This document shows positions 1-9,922 of a stretch of 64,000 nt of DNA, one piece after another (the first letter of the stretch is position 1; the number at the start of each line of letters is the position of its first letter). The stretch is taken from contig JAGBTN010000017.1 of NCBI GenBank assembly GCA_017631315.1, positions 248,001-312,000 on the forward strand, in the 5' to 3' direction. The position numbers were made by a program, and so were the translations under genes. The DNA is from Bacteroidaceae bacterium (lineage in GTDB: Bacteria; Bacteroidota; Bacteroidia; Bacteroidales; Bacteroidaceae). The notes under the pieces are model-generated. The model was not told the DNA's origin. It made no database searches and saw nothing but the letters and a program-made list of their open reading frames with translations.

Positions 1-1063
<1,063 letters not shown>

Positions 1064-1113
1064 TTATTCTTTTTGTGTGTTATATTCTATTGTTAAATTT
1101 CTTTGATGAGGGA

Positions 1114-2295
1114 TTAGTACAAGAAACCATACATCCAGAGTGGTATCTCTTGTTCAAATCCTTGTTTAACGCCTGCCAATGCATAGAGCACATCGGTGTT
1201 CTTGCGTTTGGGCTGTTCAAGGCAAATGCGGAATTTCTGTGTCTTGTCGACGATGAATGTGCAGCTGCGGTCGCCTTTTTCGACATTGTGTCGTCCCCAA
1301 AGTGCATTCTGGAAGAATGTTTCCATAATCATCTGTTCGTCGTTATAGTCCGGCATCATCGCATAAATCAGGTTTGTATTATGCATCAAAATACTTGCCG
1401 GTTTTTTAGGGAAGTCTTCTCCAGGACGATAAAGCATGTTGAGCAAACGTGCATCAGTAAGATACTTGATGTAGTTGACCACTGTGGCACGGCTTGTCTG
1501 CAAGTCTTGTGCCAGTTGGCTAACATTGGGTGCTCCGTAGTCTCCTGTGGCAAGAAGATAAAGGAGTTTCTTGATTTTTCCGAGGTACTTAAGGTCAATT
1601 TGCTTGATGAGAAGAATGTCGACTTCAATCATCATGTTAATGACTTTAAGCAGGTTCTCAATAAAACTTGATTTCTCCAGGAAGAAGGGATAATAACCAT
1701 GATGGAGATAGTCGTTGAAGTAGTCGAGAGGGTTTACTTGTGACAATACTTCTTCGGCGATGCGCTCGTGACGGTTTTGTATCTCCCTTATGGTATATGT
1801 TCGGAAGTTTGTTCCAGCTCGGAGATTCAGGTATTCGCGGAACGAGAAACCACGCAGGTTGTAACTGGCGGCAATTCCGTTGAGTTCCTGGTTCTCTTCT
1901 TTAAGACGCATCACACTTGAACCTGTGAAGATGACTTTAAGGCGTGAACAACGGTCGTGTATTAGGCGCAGTTCGTGACTCCATTCCGGGTATTTGAAAA
2001 CCTGGTCGATAAGCAGAACTTGTCCTCCTGCTTGCATGAATTCTTGTGCAAATTGGAAAAGCGTCTTGCCCTGGAAGTAGAAGTTGTTCATGTTGATGTA
2101 CAAACATCTTTTGTCTCTGGGACCGAAGTTTTCTTTTGCATATTGGAGCAGGAAAGTTGTTCTGCCTACGCCACGGCTTCCTTTGATGCCGATGAGTCGT
2201 TTGTGCCAATCAATCTCGTCCATCAATGCCCTTCTGATGGGGGCTTGTGTGCGCTCCACCAGGTATTGATGCATCCTATAAAAAGAATCGAACAT
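1114..2295 (-). CDS. AAA+ ATPase of the ATP-binding/DUF4143 type with altered Walker A and B residues
   Basis: About 393 residues. An N-terminal AAA domain (about residues 30-160) is followed by a winged-helix-like region (DYGAPNVSQLAQDLQTSRATVVNYIKYL, split here as DYGAPNVSQLAQDL plus SRATVVNYIKYL) and a DUF4143-like nuclease-fold C-terminus, as in a family very common in Bacteroidetes and of unclear role. The Walker A loop reads GSRGVGRTT, with Arg45 (codon at 2161-2163) where Lys is expected. The Walker B strand reads VLLIDQV, with Gln98 where the catalytic Glu is expected. Sensor-like TGSS is kept. I chose the start at 2295 because a consensus promoter (2323-2353) covers the longer alternative start at 2352. 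ATP hydrolysis is probably weak or absent; that is inference. Confidence 0.75.
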   Translation of the reverse strand: MFDSFYRMHQYLVERTQAPIRRALMDEIDWHKRLIGIKGSRGVGRTTFLLQYAKENFGPRDKRCLYINMNNFYFQGKTLFQFAQEFMQAGGQVLLIDQVFKYPEWSHELRLIHDRCSRLKVIFTGSSVMRLKEENQELNGIAASYNLRGFSFREYLNLRAGTNFRTYTIREIQNRHERIAEEVLSQVNPLDYFNDYLHHGYYPFFLEKSSFIENLLKVINMMIEVDILLIKQIDLKYLGKIKKLLYLLATGDYGAPNVSQLAQDLQTSRATVVNYIKYLTDARLLNMLYRPGEDFPKKPASILMHNTNLIYAMMPDYNDEQMIMETFFQNALWGRHNVEKGDRSCTFIVDKTQKFRICLEQPKRKNTDVLYALAGVKQGFEQEIPLWMYGFLY

Positions 2296-2322
2296 AAATA
2301 AAAGAAAAATATATTTGCGTTG

Positions 2323-2353
2323 CAAAGATACACTTTTCTTGTTAAAATGCAAA
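2323..2353 (-). promoter_or_regulatory. Consensus Bacteroidetes promoter of the AAA+ ATPase gene
   Basis: On the reverse strand a TTTG box (2353-2350) is followed after 19 nt by TATCTTTG (2330-2323), matching the -33/-7 consensus of Bacteroides-type sigma factors. It decides the gene start: ATG at 2352 would lie inside the promoter, so ATG at 2295 is used. Confidence 0.8.
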
Positions 2354-2380
2354 GTCTAAATAGCAAAAAGTGTGTTTTGT

Positions 2381-3067
2381 TTACTTTTTTCTTGGGAAAA
2401 CATCGATGTGACGCATCTGTACCATGATGGCTGTTTGCCTTTTTAGGATGTATGATGATGGTTCCTTCGCGTTGTATTTCAAAGGATTGGGAAGCGTGGC
2501 AGCAATGAGGGCACAGTTTGGTCGTGTGAGTGTGGTGGCTTTGCGGCCAAAGTGTTGGTTGGCTGCTGCTTCGGCTCCGTAGATGCCATTTCCCATCTCA
2601 ATGGAGTTGAGATAGACTTCCATAATGCGTTCCTTGCCCCAGACGAGTTCGATGAGGACGGTAAAGTAGGCTTCCAGGCCTTTCCGAACCCAGCTTGAGT
2701 TTGGCCAAAGGAATACGTTTTTTGCTGTTTGTTGGCTGATGGTGCTGCCTCCTCTGATGCGTTTGCCGCTTCGGCGTTCTTCGATTGCGTTGTTTATCTC
2801 GATGAAGTCGAAGCCATTGTGCATGAGGAAGCGTTGGTCTTCGCTTGCCATGACTGCAACGGGCATGTAGATGCTCATTGAGTCGAGTGGCACCCAATGA
2901 TGCTTAAGGCGTAATGTTTCGCCATGCCACACTTGTTGTGCACAGCGGATGAGCATAAGTGGTGTGACATATACGGGACACCACTTATAGATTAAAACGG
3001 CGAGGATTGTACTCCCAAAGAACAGGAGTACAATCCGCCGGATGGTTTTTTGTATTAGTGTAAACAT
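2381..3067 (-). CDS. mtgA: Monofunctional biosynthetic peptidoglycan transglycosylase (GT51)
   Basis: 228 residues with one N-terminal membrane anchor (about residues 10-30) and a single GT51 domain. It polymerises lipid II into glycan strands on the periplasmic face of the inner membrane and has no transpeptidase domain. Family motifs are clear: ASEDQRF with the catalytic Glu, RGGSTISQQTAKN, and KERIMEVYLNSIEMGNGIYG with the second catalytic Glu region. The length fits MtgA (about 220-240 residues). It sits 46 nt downstream of the OmpA lipoprotein gene on the same strand, so the two may be cotranscribed. The product assignment is firm. Confidence 0.94.
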   Translation of the reverse strand: MFTLIQKTIRRIVLLFFGSTILAVLIYKWCPVYVTPLMLIRCAQQVWHGETLRLKHHWVPLDSMSIYMPVAVMASEDQRFLMHNGFDFIEINNAIEERRSGKRIRGGSTISQQTAKNVFLWPNSSWVRKGLEAYFTVLIELVWGKERIMEVYLNSIEMGNGIYGAEAAANQHFGRKATTLTRPNCALIAATLPNPLKYNAKEPSSYILKRQTAIMVQMRHIDVFPRKK

Positions 3068-3113
3068 TTTTTCTCCTCTTCTTTTTGTTGAAAAGGGGAT
3101 GTTGTTGAAGGCT

Positions 3114-3854
3114 TTACTTCAATGTGCCTTCCTTGGCAGCGTCTATCATTTCCTGGCTTGCGTAGAGGTATACTTCTACGCGGCGGTTCTGCTGCTTGCC
3201 TGCTGCTGTGCTGTTGTCGGCTACGGGGTTGCTTTCGCCGAGTCCAACGACTTCTTTGATTTGGTTTGCTGCTGCGCCATGCTTTTGGAGGAAGTTGCTG
3301 ACTGCTTCTGCGCGTTCTTCAGAGAGCTTTTGGTTGGCTGCGACGCTTTGCTCTGCTGTTTTTCCTTTCCAGGGGTCGTTGTCGGTAAAGCCAACGATGC
3401 CTACGTTCATGTCGGCATTTTTGCCAAGAACGTTTGTGGCAAATTGTGTGAGAGAGCTTTGTGCTGCTGCGCTGAGGACAGACTTGCCGCTTTGGAACAG
3501 AATGCCGCTGTCGAAGGTTACCTTGACTGCCTGGTAGCCGTTGGCGTCCACTGCGTCTGTAACTTGTGCGTTAGCGATGGCTTCTGCTTCTTTCTTGGCT
3601 TTGTCCATCTTTTTTCCGATGAGGATGCCTGCTGTTGTACCGCCTGCTGCACCTACGCCTGCACCGATTGCTGCACCCATCTTTGCGCCGCTTGAGCCGT
3701 TAATCAATGCGCCGATTGCTGCGCCAAGACCTGCGCCGATTGCGCCGCCACCAGCGCCGCCTATGAGGCCGCCTTTGGTTTTGTTGTTCATGTTACAGCC
3801 GGAGAGTACCATGCCCATGGCAAGGAGTCCCAAGAGAATTTTCTTTGCTTTCAT
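3114..3854 (-). CDS. OmpA-family lipoprotein with glycine-zipper segment
   Basis: 246 residues. A lipoprotein signal peptide ends in the lipobox LSGC (Cys20). Residues about 28-80 are a glycine/alanine-rich zipper (GGLIGGAGGGAIGAG and a second run), as in YiaD-like and Pal-related proteins. The C-terminal half is an OmpA-like peptidoglycan-binding domain with the conserved VGFTDNDPW, LSEERAEAVSNFL and NRRVEVYL motifs. It probably anchors the outer membrane to peptidoglycan non-covalently. A TATCTTTG -7 box lies at 3922-3915 on the reverse strand. The neighbouring mtgA also acts on peptidoglycan, which makes an envelope-maintenance pair plausible. Confidence 0.9.
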   Translation of the reverse strand: MKAKKILLGLLAMGMVLSGCNMNNKTKGGLIGGAGGGAIGAGLGAAIGALINGSSGAKMGAAIGAGVGAAGGTTAGILIGKKMDKAKKEAEAIANAQVTDAVDANGYQAVKVTFDSGILFQSGKSVLSAAAQSSLTQFATNVLGKNADMNVGIVGFTDNDPWKGKTAEQSVAANQKLSEERAEAVSNFLQKHGAAANQIKEVVGLGESNPVADNSTAAGKQQNRRVEVYLYASQEMIDAAKEGTLK

Positions 3855-3914
3855 TTCTTAAAAATTTATAGTGATTATACTTCTTGTTTTTCTCTTTTTA
3901 CCTTATTTCAACTG

Positions 3915-3922
3915 CAAAGATA
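3915..3922 (-). promoter_or_regulatory. -7 box of the OmpA lipoprotein gene
   Basis: TATCTTTG on the reverse strand, about 60 nt upstream of the start codon at 3854. No good TTTG -33 box was found at the right distance. Confidence 0.55.
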
Positions 3923-4023
3923 AACATTTTTCTTTGATAAGATGGGAAATCGGCTTTTTTTTCGTATTTTTGCACGCGGATTTAACGTATATAAATGTAT
4001 TCAAGTGGTGTCGTGTTCAAATA

Positions 4024-4111
4024 GGTTAACCTAATCGGGCATAATGCTTAACCATTCTGCCAATAATGGTTAACCTTTATGGCAAGAATCCTTAACCATT
4101 ATTTTTGACAT
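4024..4111 (+). repeat. 22-bp phased array 1 (GGTTAACC family, 4 units)
   Basis: Units begin at 4024, 4046, 4068 and 4090, exactly 22 nt apart. Each starts with an 8-base block GGTTAACC, GCTTAACC or CCTTAACC, followed by about five bases close to ATTAT and nine variable bases. The array lies in the divergent space between the OmpA lipoprotein gene and proS and ends 49 nt before the proS start. No protein-coding potential is evident. Confidence 0.85.
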
Positions 4112-4159
4112 GACAGACCGTGTTTAATTCAGACAATAATATAATATCATAAAAGCAAT

Positions 4160-5641
4160 ATGGCAAAAGAATTGGATTTCCTGACCAAACGTAGTGAAGA
4201 CTACAGCAAATGGTATAACGAGTTGGTAGTAAAGGCCAACCTCGCAGAACAGAGCGATGTGCGTGGCTGTATGGTTATCAAGCCTTATGGCTACGCTATC
4301 TGGGAGAAAATGCAGCGCACTTTGGACGATATGTTCAAGGAGACAGGTGTGCAGAATGCCTATTTCCCATTGCTCATCCCGAAGAGTTTCCTTTCGAAGG
4401 AGGCAGAACACGTTGAGGGCTTTGCCAAAGAATGTGCCGTTGTGACACACTATCGCCTCAAGACCAACGAGACAAACGACGGTGTGGTGGTAGATCCGGC
4501 AGCACGACTCGAAGAAGAACTCATCATTCGCCCTACATCCGAGACCATCATCTGGAACACATTCAAAAACTGGATACAGTCTTATCGCGACCTTCCTTTG
4601 CTGGTCAACCAGTGGTGCAACGTAATGCGTTGGGAGATGCGCACACGTCTGTTCCTCCGTACCAGCGAATTCCTTTGGCAAGAAGGTCATACGGCGCATG
4701 CCACCCGCGAGGAGGCTGAGGAGCGCGCACAGCAGATGCTCAAGGTTTATGCTAAATTTGCAGAGGAATACATGGCTGTTCCGGTTGTGCAGGGTGTGAA
4801 AAGCGAAACGGAACGTTTTGCCGGTGCACTTGACACTTATACCATCGAGGCCATGATGCAAGATGGAAAAGCCTTGCAAAGCGGCACAAGCCATTTCCTT
4901 GGTCAGAACTTCGGCAAAGCGTTCGACGTACAGTTCCTTAATAAAGAAAACAAACCCGAATATGCATGGGCAACGTCATGGGGCGTCAGCACACGACTCA
5001 TGGGTGCGCTCGTCATGACACATAGCGACGATAACGGCCTCGTTCTGCCTCCCGCACTTGCCCCCATCCAGGTGGTTATCATTCCCATTGGTGGTAAACC
5101 CGAGCAGGTGGCAGCCGTCGATGCAGCAGTTGCTCCTATTGTTGATGAACTCAAGAAGAAGGGTATCAGCGTGAAGTATGATAACGCCGACAACAAACGT
5201 CCTGGTTTCAAGTTCGCAGATTACGAACTCAAGGGCGTTCCCGTTCGTCTTGTACTTGGCGCACGCGACTTGGAGAATGGTACTGTGGAGGTAATGCGTC
5301 GCGACACTCTCGAGAAGGAGACACGTCCCCTCGAAGGTATTGTTGCCTATGTCGAACAACTTCTCTCCGATATCCAACAAAATATTTTTGCAAAGGCTAA
5401 AGCTTTCCGCGATGCTCATATTTACGAATGCGACGACTACGAGGAGTTCAAGCAGCGTGTCAAGGACGGCGGCTTCTTCCTTTGCCATTGGGACGGCACA
5501 GCCGAAACCGAGGCAAAGATTAAGGAAGACACGCAGGCCACCATCCGTTGTGTGCCATTCGGCGTAGAACAGACACCGGGCGTGGATATGGTCAGCGGAA
5601 AACCCAGCAAAGCTCGTGTCCTTATCGCAAGAAGTTACTAA
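4160..5641 (+). CDS. proS: Prolyl-tRNA synthetase, archaeal/eukaryotic-like type (ProS type 3)
   Basis: 493 residues, the length of the short ProS type that lacks the bacterial insertion editing domain. The class II core shows motif 1 in the [11 protein letters not shown] region, motif 2 in [20 protein letters not shown], and the proline-pocket region [19 protein letters not shown]. An anticodon-binding domain follows (about 285-400), and the C-terminal cap ends in ARSY with a terminal Tyr as is usual for this type. It charges tRNA-Pro in the cytoplasm. Many Bacteroidetes carry this form, so it is not evidence of recent transfer. The next gene overlaps its end by 26 nt. Confidence 0.96.
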   Translation: MAKELDFLTKRSEDYSKWYNELVVKANLAEQSDVRGCMVIKPYGYAIWEKMQRTLDDMFKETGVQNAYFPLLIPKSFLSKEAEHVEGFAKECAVVTHYRLKTNETNDGVVVDPAARLEEELIIRPTSETIIWNTFKNWIQSYRDLPLLVNQWCNVMRWEMRTRLFLRTSEFLWQEGHTAHATREEAEERAQQMLKVYAKFAEEYMAVPVVQGVKSETERFAGALDTYTIEAMMQDGKALQSGTSHFLGQNFGKAFDVQFLNKENKPEYAWATSWGVSTRLMGALVMTHSDDNGLVLPPALAPIQVVIIPIGGKPEQVAAVDAAVAPIVDELKKKGISVKYDNADNKRPGFKFADYELKGVPVRLVLGARDLENGTVEVMRRDTLEKETRPLEGIVAYVEQLLSDIQQNIFAKAKAFRDAHIYECDDYEEFKQRVKDGGFFLCHWDGTAETEAKIKEDTQATIRCVPFGVEQTPGVDMVSGKPSKARVLIARSY

Positions 5642-6926
5642 AACCTCCTCCCTCAAATCCTCTCCCGAAGTGGGGGAGGCAAGGCAGAGAGAAGGTCTTT
5701 CCTCAATAGGGAAGGCATGGTGCCTTACTCTTTTTGTTGCAGAAGAGATTCCTGCTACAATTGTTATCTATGTGGCTTTGCTGATGTTTCTCCAGATGGG
5801 GATGGCGTTAGCAGAAGCCACATTCTTTTCTGCCTTGCTCTTTTTGCCATGGGCTTTGAAGTCTTTCATCCGGTCGTTGGTAGAGCATGTCATGCATCCC
5901 CGACTGCTACTCCACACCGTAGAGATATTGCTTTGCGGAGCCCTCGTCCTTTTAGCCTACTGCTGTAACAAGGGAGTTCTGCCTGTTTTCTACTCTCTGT
6001 TCAGTGTCTGTCTGCTGTGTTCTATCCATAGCCTGGCATCACAAGCATGTTACGAACGGACGATACATCCTTTGTATCGGCGTTTCCTTACGCCCCCTGG
6101 ACAGATGTGCTCGCAAATGGCTATTGTATTCACCTATGGTGCCTTCATTTTTCTTGTCGGTATTCTGCAAGTCTATTCCCGCAATATCCGTTATTCGTGG
6201 CAGGTGGGTAGCTACGTGGCAGCAGGTGTCTTCCTGCTTTTCACTCTTTTTCACCTTGCTTTCTTGACTTTTTCAAATGATAATTCACAGGTAGAGGAAA
6301 GACATTGCAGCAAGAAGATTCTCCCATCGCGTGGCAATTTTTGGCGTGGCGCTTCCCTTCTCTTTCTACTTCTCCTGCCACAGGGACTGATGTTCTATGC
6401 GCGCGTACTATATTTATATGATGTACATTCAAATGGTGGTCTGCAATGTACCATACAGGAGATAGGCTTTGCTCAGGGCACGGTGGGCGTCATAGCATTC
6501 AGTCTTGGCCTCCTTCTTGGGCGCAGGATTGTCAGGAAAACCACACTTCGTGGTGGAAGTAATGGCGGAGGTAACAGTTTTTGGCTTATGGCTTGTTCTC
6601 TCGCTCTTTCGCCATTTGTCTATCTGCTCATGACAATTTATCCTCCTCAATATTTGTTACATTTGAGTTTCTGTACAGGCATGGCCCAACTATTTTTTGG
6701 TTTAGGATTAGGAGCCTGTCGCTTTCCGCTTACTGATATTTCTGGAACTCGTTATAATGCGTTGCTCAACCACCTTCGCATTCCTCCATTAGCGACTGTC
6801 ATGCTTTTACCTATGGCAGCAAGCGGCTACCTTGTCTCCCAACTAGGGTACACAAACTTTTTCCTCTTCAACACAATTTGTGCTTTCTTTTGTCTTTTAG
6901 GCATCTTTGTGTTGCGTCGGCCATAG
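5616..6926 (+). CDS. AmpG-like MFS permease
   Basis: 436 residues with about 10-12 hydrophobic segments. The first pair contains [13 protein letters not shown] and [20 protein letters not shown], which resembles the P-W-x-LK-x-x-x-x-PLVD region of AmpG/PAT-type transporters. The substrate is not shown; muropeptide or nucleotide-sugar import would be guesses. The only in-frame ATG before the first membrane span is at 5616, inside the last codons of proS. The first roughly 30 residues are hydrophilic and encoded by a C/G-rich hairpin sequence (5659-5679) that looks like an intergenic repeat rather than protein sequence. The real N-terminus may therefore be shorter or unusual. Confidence 0.6.
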   Translation: MSLSQEVTKTSSLKSSPEVGEARQREGLSSIGKAWCLTLFVAEEIPATIVIYVALLMFLQMGMALAEATFFSALLFLPWALKSFIRSLVEHVMHPRLLLHTVEILLCGALVLLAYCCNKGVLPVFYSLFSVCLLCSIHSLASQACYERTIHPLYRRFLTPPGQMCSQMAIVFTYGAFIFLVGILQVYSRNIRYSWQVGSYVAAGVFLLFTLFHLAFLTFSNDNSQVEERHCSKKILPSRGNFWRGASLLFLLLLPQGLMFYARVLYLYDVHSNGGLQCTIQEIGFAQGTVGVIAFSLGLLLGRRIVRKTTLRGGSNGGGNSFWLMACSLALSPFVYLLMTIYPPQYLLHLSFCTGMAQLFFGLGLGACRFPLTDISGTRYNALLNHLRIPPLATVMLLPMAASGYLVSQLGYTNFFLFNTICAFFCLLGIFVLRRP

Positions 6927-7009
6927 GCCTTCTCTTTCTCCTCAAACGAATAGGAAAATCCCCATAGCACTTTAGGGAAAATCACCTGCAAATGCTTGTA
7001 ACAATGCCG

Positions 7010-7017
7010 TACCTTTG
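7010..7017 (+). promoter_or_regulatory. -7 box of the small His/Arg-rich protein gene
   Basis: TACCTTTG, 42 nt before the start codon at 7059. No clear TTTG -33 box is seen. Confidence 0.5.
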
Positions 7018-7058
7018 CAGTAGAAACAAAAATCAATGATTGTCTAACCCTAAAAACA

Positions 7059-7409
7059 ATGATTATGAAAAAGATGATTTACCTCGCCGCATTTGCTATC
7101 ATGATAGCTATGGGCAACATGGATGCCAACGCAAAGGTTCACGCAAAGCATAACAACAAAGGTAGGGTGGAGATGCCTGGCAATGTAAGGAACAAAGTTT
7201 TTGCAGGCCATCGCAATCATAACACTATTAGCCACGAACGCAGAATGGCGGAGGAACGTCGTCGCAAAGAAGAGATGCGTCGCAGAAACGCTCGTCACCA
7301 TCATCGTCATGTTCATCACTGCGATGTTGTTGCCTGCAATGGCAGTGCCGTGGCCGGTGTGGCTGCAGGTGTAGCGGTAGCAGCCATCATAAGCGCTCTT
7401 GCTAGATAA
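7059..7409 (+). CDS. Small secreted or membrane-inserted His/Arg-rich protein, unknown function
   Basis: 116 residues; a second ATG six bases on (MKKMIY) is an equally good start. An N-terminal signal sequence (IYLAAFAIMIAMGNMDANA) is followed by a strongly basic stretch rich in Arg, Glu and His (HERRMAEERRRKEEMRRR, then RHHHRHVHHC), and a C-terminal Gly/Ala/Val segment (VAGVAAGVAVAAIISAL) that could insert in a membrane. It has its own -7 box and a strong hairpin after it, so it is a stand-alone transcription unit. The His cluster with two nearby Cys could bind metal, but nothing proves this. I do not recognise the family. Confidence 0.7.
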   Translation: MIMKKMIYLAAFAIMIAMGNMDANAKVHAKHNNKGRVEMPGNVRNKVFAGHRNHNTISHERRMAEERRRKEEMRRRNARHHHRHVHHCDVVACNGSAVAGVAAGVAVAAIISALAR

Positions 7410-7428
7410 TATCAGGGTTATAGTTCTA

Positions 7429-7468
7429 CTAAAATGGGGTGCAAACTGTTGATTGCACCCCATTTTAG
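7429..7468. terminator. Bidirectional terminator hairpin
   Basis: A perfect 16-bp inverted repeat (CTAAAATGGGGTGCAA and its complement) with an 8-nt loop lies between the convergent small-protein gene and the aspartate aminotransferase gene. The A/T-rich arm ends allow it to terminate both. Confidence 0.85.
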
Positions 7469-7487
7469 TTGTCGTTATATAGAGAGA

Positions 7488-8684
7488 TTATTTCAGTTTT
7501 GCCAATGTCTCTTTGATGCGACGCAGTGCTTCGACGATGTTCTCGTCGCTGGTGGCATAACTCATACGGAAGCACTCGGGCGAGCCGAATGCATCGCCGC
7601 CAACAGTTGCTACATGGCCTTCTTCGAGCAGATACATGGCGAGGTCGGTTGAGTTATTGATAACACGCTCACCGTCGCTTTTGCCGAAGAAACTACTGCA
7701 CTTGGGGAAGAGATAGAAGGCACCTTGAGGCTCGTTTACCTCGAGTCCATGAATCTCTTTTGCCAACTTGACTATAAGGTTCTTTCTGCGTTCGAATGCT
7801 TTGCGCATGTCTTCTACGCACTGTTGGTCGCCGGCAAAGGCTACTTCGGCTGCTTTTTGGCTGACAGAGCAAGGACCGCTGGTATATTGGCCTTGGAGTT
7901 TGTTGCAGCCTTTTACAATCCATTCTGGAGCAGCAATGAAGCCAATGCGCCAACCGGTCATGGCATAAGCTTTGCTGACGCCATTGATGATGACAACACG
8001 ATCCTTAATGTCGGGGAACTGAGCCATGCTGGCATGTTGACCGACATAGTTGATGTGTTCGTAGATTTCGTCGGCAATGACGATTACATCTTCGTGGCGG
8101 AGCAGTACATTCTTCAATGCTTCGAGTTCTTCTTTGCTGTAAACAGAACCTGTAGGGTTGCTGGGTGAGCAGAGGATGAGTGCCTTAGTCTTGGGAGTAA
8201 TGGCTGCTTCGAGTTGCTCTGGAGTAATCTTGAAATCCTGTTCGATGGTTGCTTCCACATAGACAGGGGTACCTTCTGCCAGGAGTACCATTTGGGGATA
8301 GCTTACCCAATAGGGTGTGGGGATGATAACCTCGTCGCCTGCACTGACAATAGCCATAATTGTGTTGCAGACGCTTTGCTTTGCGCCATTGCTGCAAAGA
8401 ATCTGGCTAGGAGCATAGTCCAGTCCGTTTTCGTTCTTTAACTTGTTGACGATAGCCTTCTTCAGTTCGGGATATCCGGGAACGGGGCTATAGCGACTAT
8501 AGTTGTCTTCAACGGCTTTGATGGCTGCGGCTTTGATGTGGTCGGGAGTGTTGAAGTCGGGCTCACCTACACTCATATTTATAACATCTACACCTTCTGC
8601 TTTGAGTTCGCTACTGCGCTGGCTCATGGCAAGTGTTGCACTGGGTGAGAGGCGGTTCAGTCTCTCTGAAAGATTTGTGTTCAT
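7488..8684 (-). CDS. Pyridoxal-phosphate aspartate aminotransferase, class I
   Basis: 398 residues, full length for a fold-type I aminotransferase of the Igamma aspartate transaminase group. Visible motifs are SVGEPDFNTPDHI, YSPVPGYPELKKAI, the cofactor-contacting SPSNPTGSVY, DEIYEHI, and the PLP-lysine site GVSKAYAMTGWRIG, with the C-terminal substrate Arg in CFRMSYA. It interconverts aspartate and 2-oxoglutarate with oxaloacetate and glutamate; aromatic or prephenate substrates cannot be excluded. It is the last gene of a run lptF-ribBA-aminotransferase (26 nt after ribBA) ending at the strong hairpin. Confidence 0.93.
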   Translation of the reverse strand: MNTNLSERLNRLSPSATLAMSQRSSELKAEGVDVINMSVGEPDFNTPDHIKAAAIKAVEDNYSRYSPVPGYPELKKAIVNKLKNENGLDYAPSQILCSNGAKQSVCNTIMAIVSAGDEVIIPTPYWVSYPQMVLLAEGTPVYVEATIEQDFKITPEQLEAAITPKTKALILCSPSNPTGSVYSKEELEALKNVLLRHEDVIVIADEIYEHINYVGQHASMAQFPDIKDRVVIINGVSKAYAMTGWRIGFIAAPEWIVKGCNKLQGQYTSGPCSVSQKAAEVAFAGDQQCVEDMRKAFERRKNLIVKLAKEIHGLEVNEPQGAFYLFPKCSSFFGKSDGERVINNSTDLAMYLLEEGHVATVGGDAFGSPECFRMSYATSDENIVEALRRIKETLAKLK

Positions 8685-8710
8685 GTCGATATATAGATTA
8701 AAGATTTGTG

Positions 8711-9922
8711 TTAGAGTTTATGTCCCATTCTTGTTTTTTTTGTTTCGAGATAAGAGCGGTTGTATTTGTTTGGTTCAATCACGATAGGGATATTTTCAAC
8801 GATGGTCAGTCCATAGCTTTCCAAACCGACACGCTTGACAGGGTTGTTGGTGATGAGACGAAGTTTGCCGACTCCCATTTCCCGAAGAATCTGTGCGCCA
8901 ACGCCATATTCGCGTTCGTCGGGTCGGAAACCGAGATGGATGTTAGCATCTACTGTATCGTCGCCTTCTTCCTGGAGTTTGTAGGCAGCAATTTTGTTCA
9001 TCAGTCCGATGCCGCGTCCTTCTTGGCTGAGGTAAACAATGATGCCTTTACCTTCTTTTTCTATCATTCGCATGGATTCGTGCAATTGTTCGCCACAATC
9101 GCATCGCTGGCTTCCGAAGATGTCGCCCGTCATGCAACTGGAATGCATTCTGACCAGTACTGGTTCGTCTTCTGTCCACTCGCCTTTGTAGAGTACAACG
9201 TGTTCTAATCCGTTGCTTTTTTGGCGGAACGGAATTATGTGGAAGTGTCCGTCTGCTGTAGGCATATCTGCTTCTACGCCTTTCTCTACGAGCGATTCTT
9301 GCTGTAGACGATAGGCTATCAGGTCGCGTATGCTAATGATTTTCAATCCATGCTCGCGAGCCACTTCTTTGAGCTGTGGCATGCGTGCCATTGTGCCGTC
9401 TTCGTTCAGTATTTCAATGAGAGCAGCTGCTGGTTGAAGGCCGGAAAGGCGTGCAAGGTCGATGGCGGCTTCTGTGTGGCCTGCTCTGCGGAGAACGCCT
9501 TTGTCTTGGGCATAAAGGGGGTTTATGTGTCCAGGACGACCGAAGTCGGAAGGCTTGCGTTTGGGGTCAGCAAGAGCACGGATGGTTGCAGCACGGTCGT
9601 GGGTGCTGACACCTGTTGTGCAACCTTCCAGAAGGTCGACCGTAACGGTAAATGGTGTGCCAAGCATGCTGGTGTTGTCTGCTACTTGGTGTTCAAGTTC
9701 CAGTTCTGCAGCTCGGCTCATGGTAATTGGTGCGCAGAGTACGCCTCTGCCGTTTTTTAGCATAAAGTTTACCTTTTCGGGGGTAATCATTTCGGCTGCG
9801 GTGATGAAGTCGCCTTCGTTTTCACGGTCTTCGTCGTCGACCACGATGACAAATTTGCCTTGACGAAAATCATCGAGGGCATCTTCGATGGTGCTTAGTA
9901 CCTGTTCGTTATTATTGTCCAT
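8711..9922 (-). CDS. ribBA: Bifunctional 3,4-dihydroxy-2-butanone-4-phosphate synthase / GTP cyclohydrolase II
   Basis: 403 residues with two domains. Residues about 8-205 are RibB ([16 protein letters not shown], the acidic metal site, and [15 protein letters not shown]). Residues about 210-400 are RibA, with the zinc Cys cluster in [19 protein letters not shown] and the GTP-binding [14 protein letters not shown] and NNPVKR motifs. It supplies both precursors that start riboflavin synthesis. The start overlaps the end of lptF by 11 nt, suggesting translational coupling. No FMN riboswitch is visible upstream because the upstream sequence is coding. Confidence 0.97.
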   Translation of the reverse strand: MDNNNEQVLSTIEDALDDFRQGKFVIVVDDEDRENEGDFITAAEMITPEKVNFMLKNGRGVLCAPITMSRAAELELEHQVADNTSMLGTPFTVTVDLLEGCTTGVSTHDRAATIRALADPKRKPSDFGRPGHINPLYAQDKGVLRRAGHTEAAIDLARLSGLQPAAALIEILNEDGTMARMPQLKEVAREHGLKIISIRDLIAYRLQQESLVEKGVEADMPTADGHFHIIPFRQKSNGLEHVVLYKGEWTEDEPVLVRMHSSCMTGDIFGSQRCDCGEQLHESMRMIEKEGKGIIVYLSQEGRGIGLMNKIAAYKLQEEGDDTVDANIHLGFRPDEREYGVGAQILREMGVGKLRLITNNPVKRVGLESYGLTIVENIPIVIEPNKYNRSYLETKKTRMGHKL

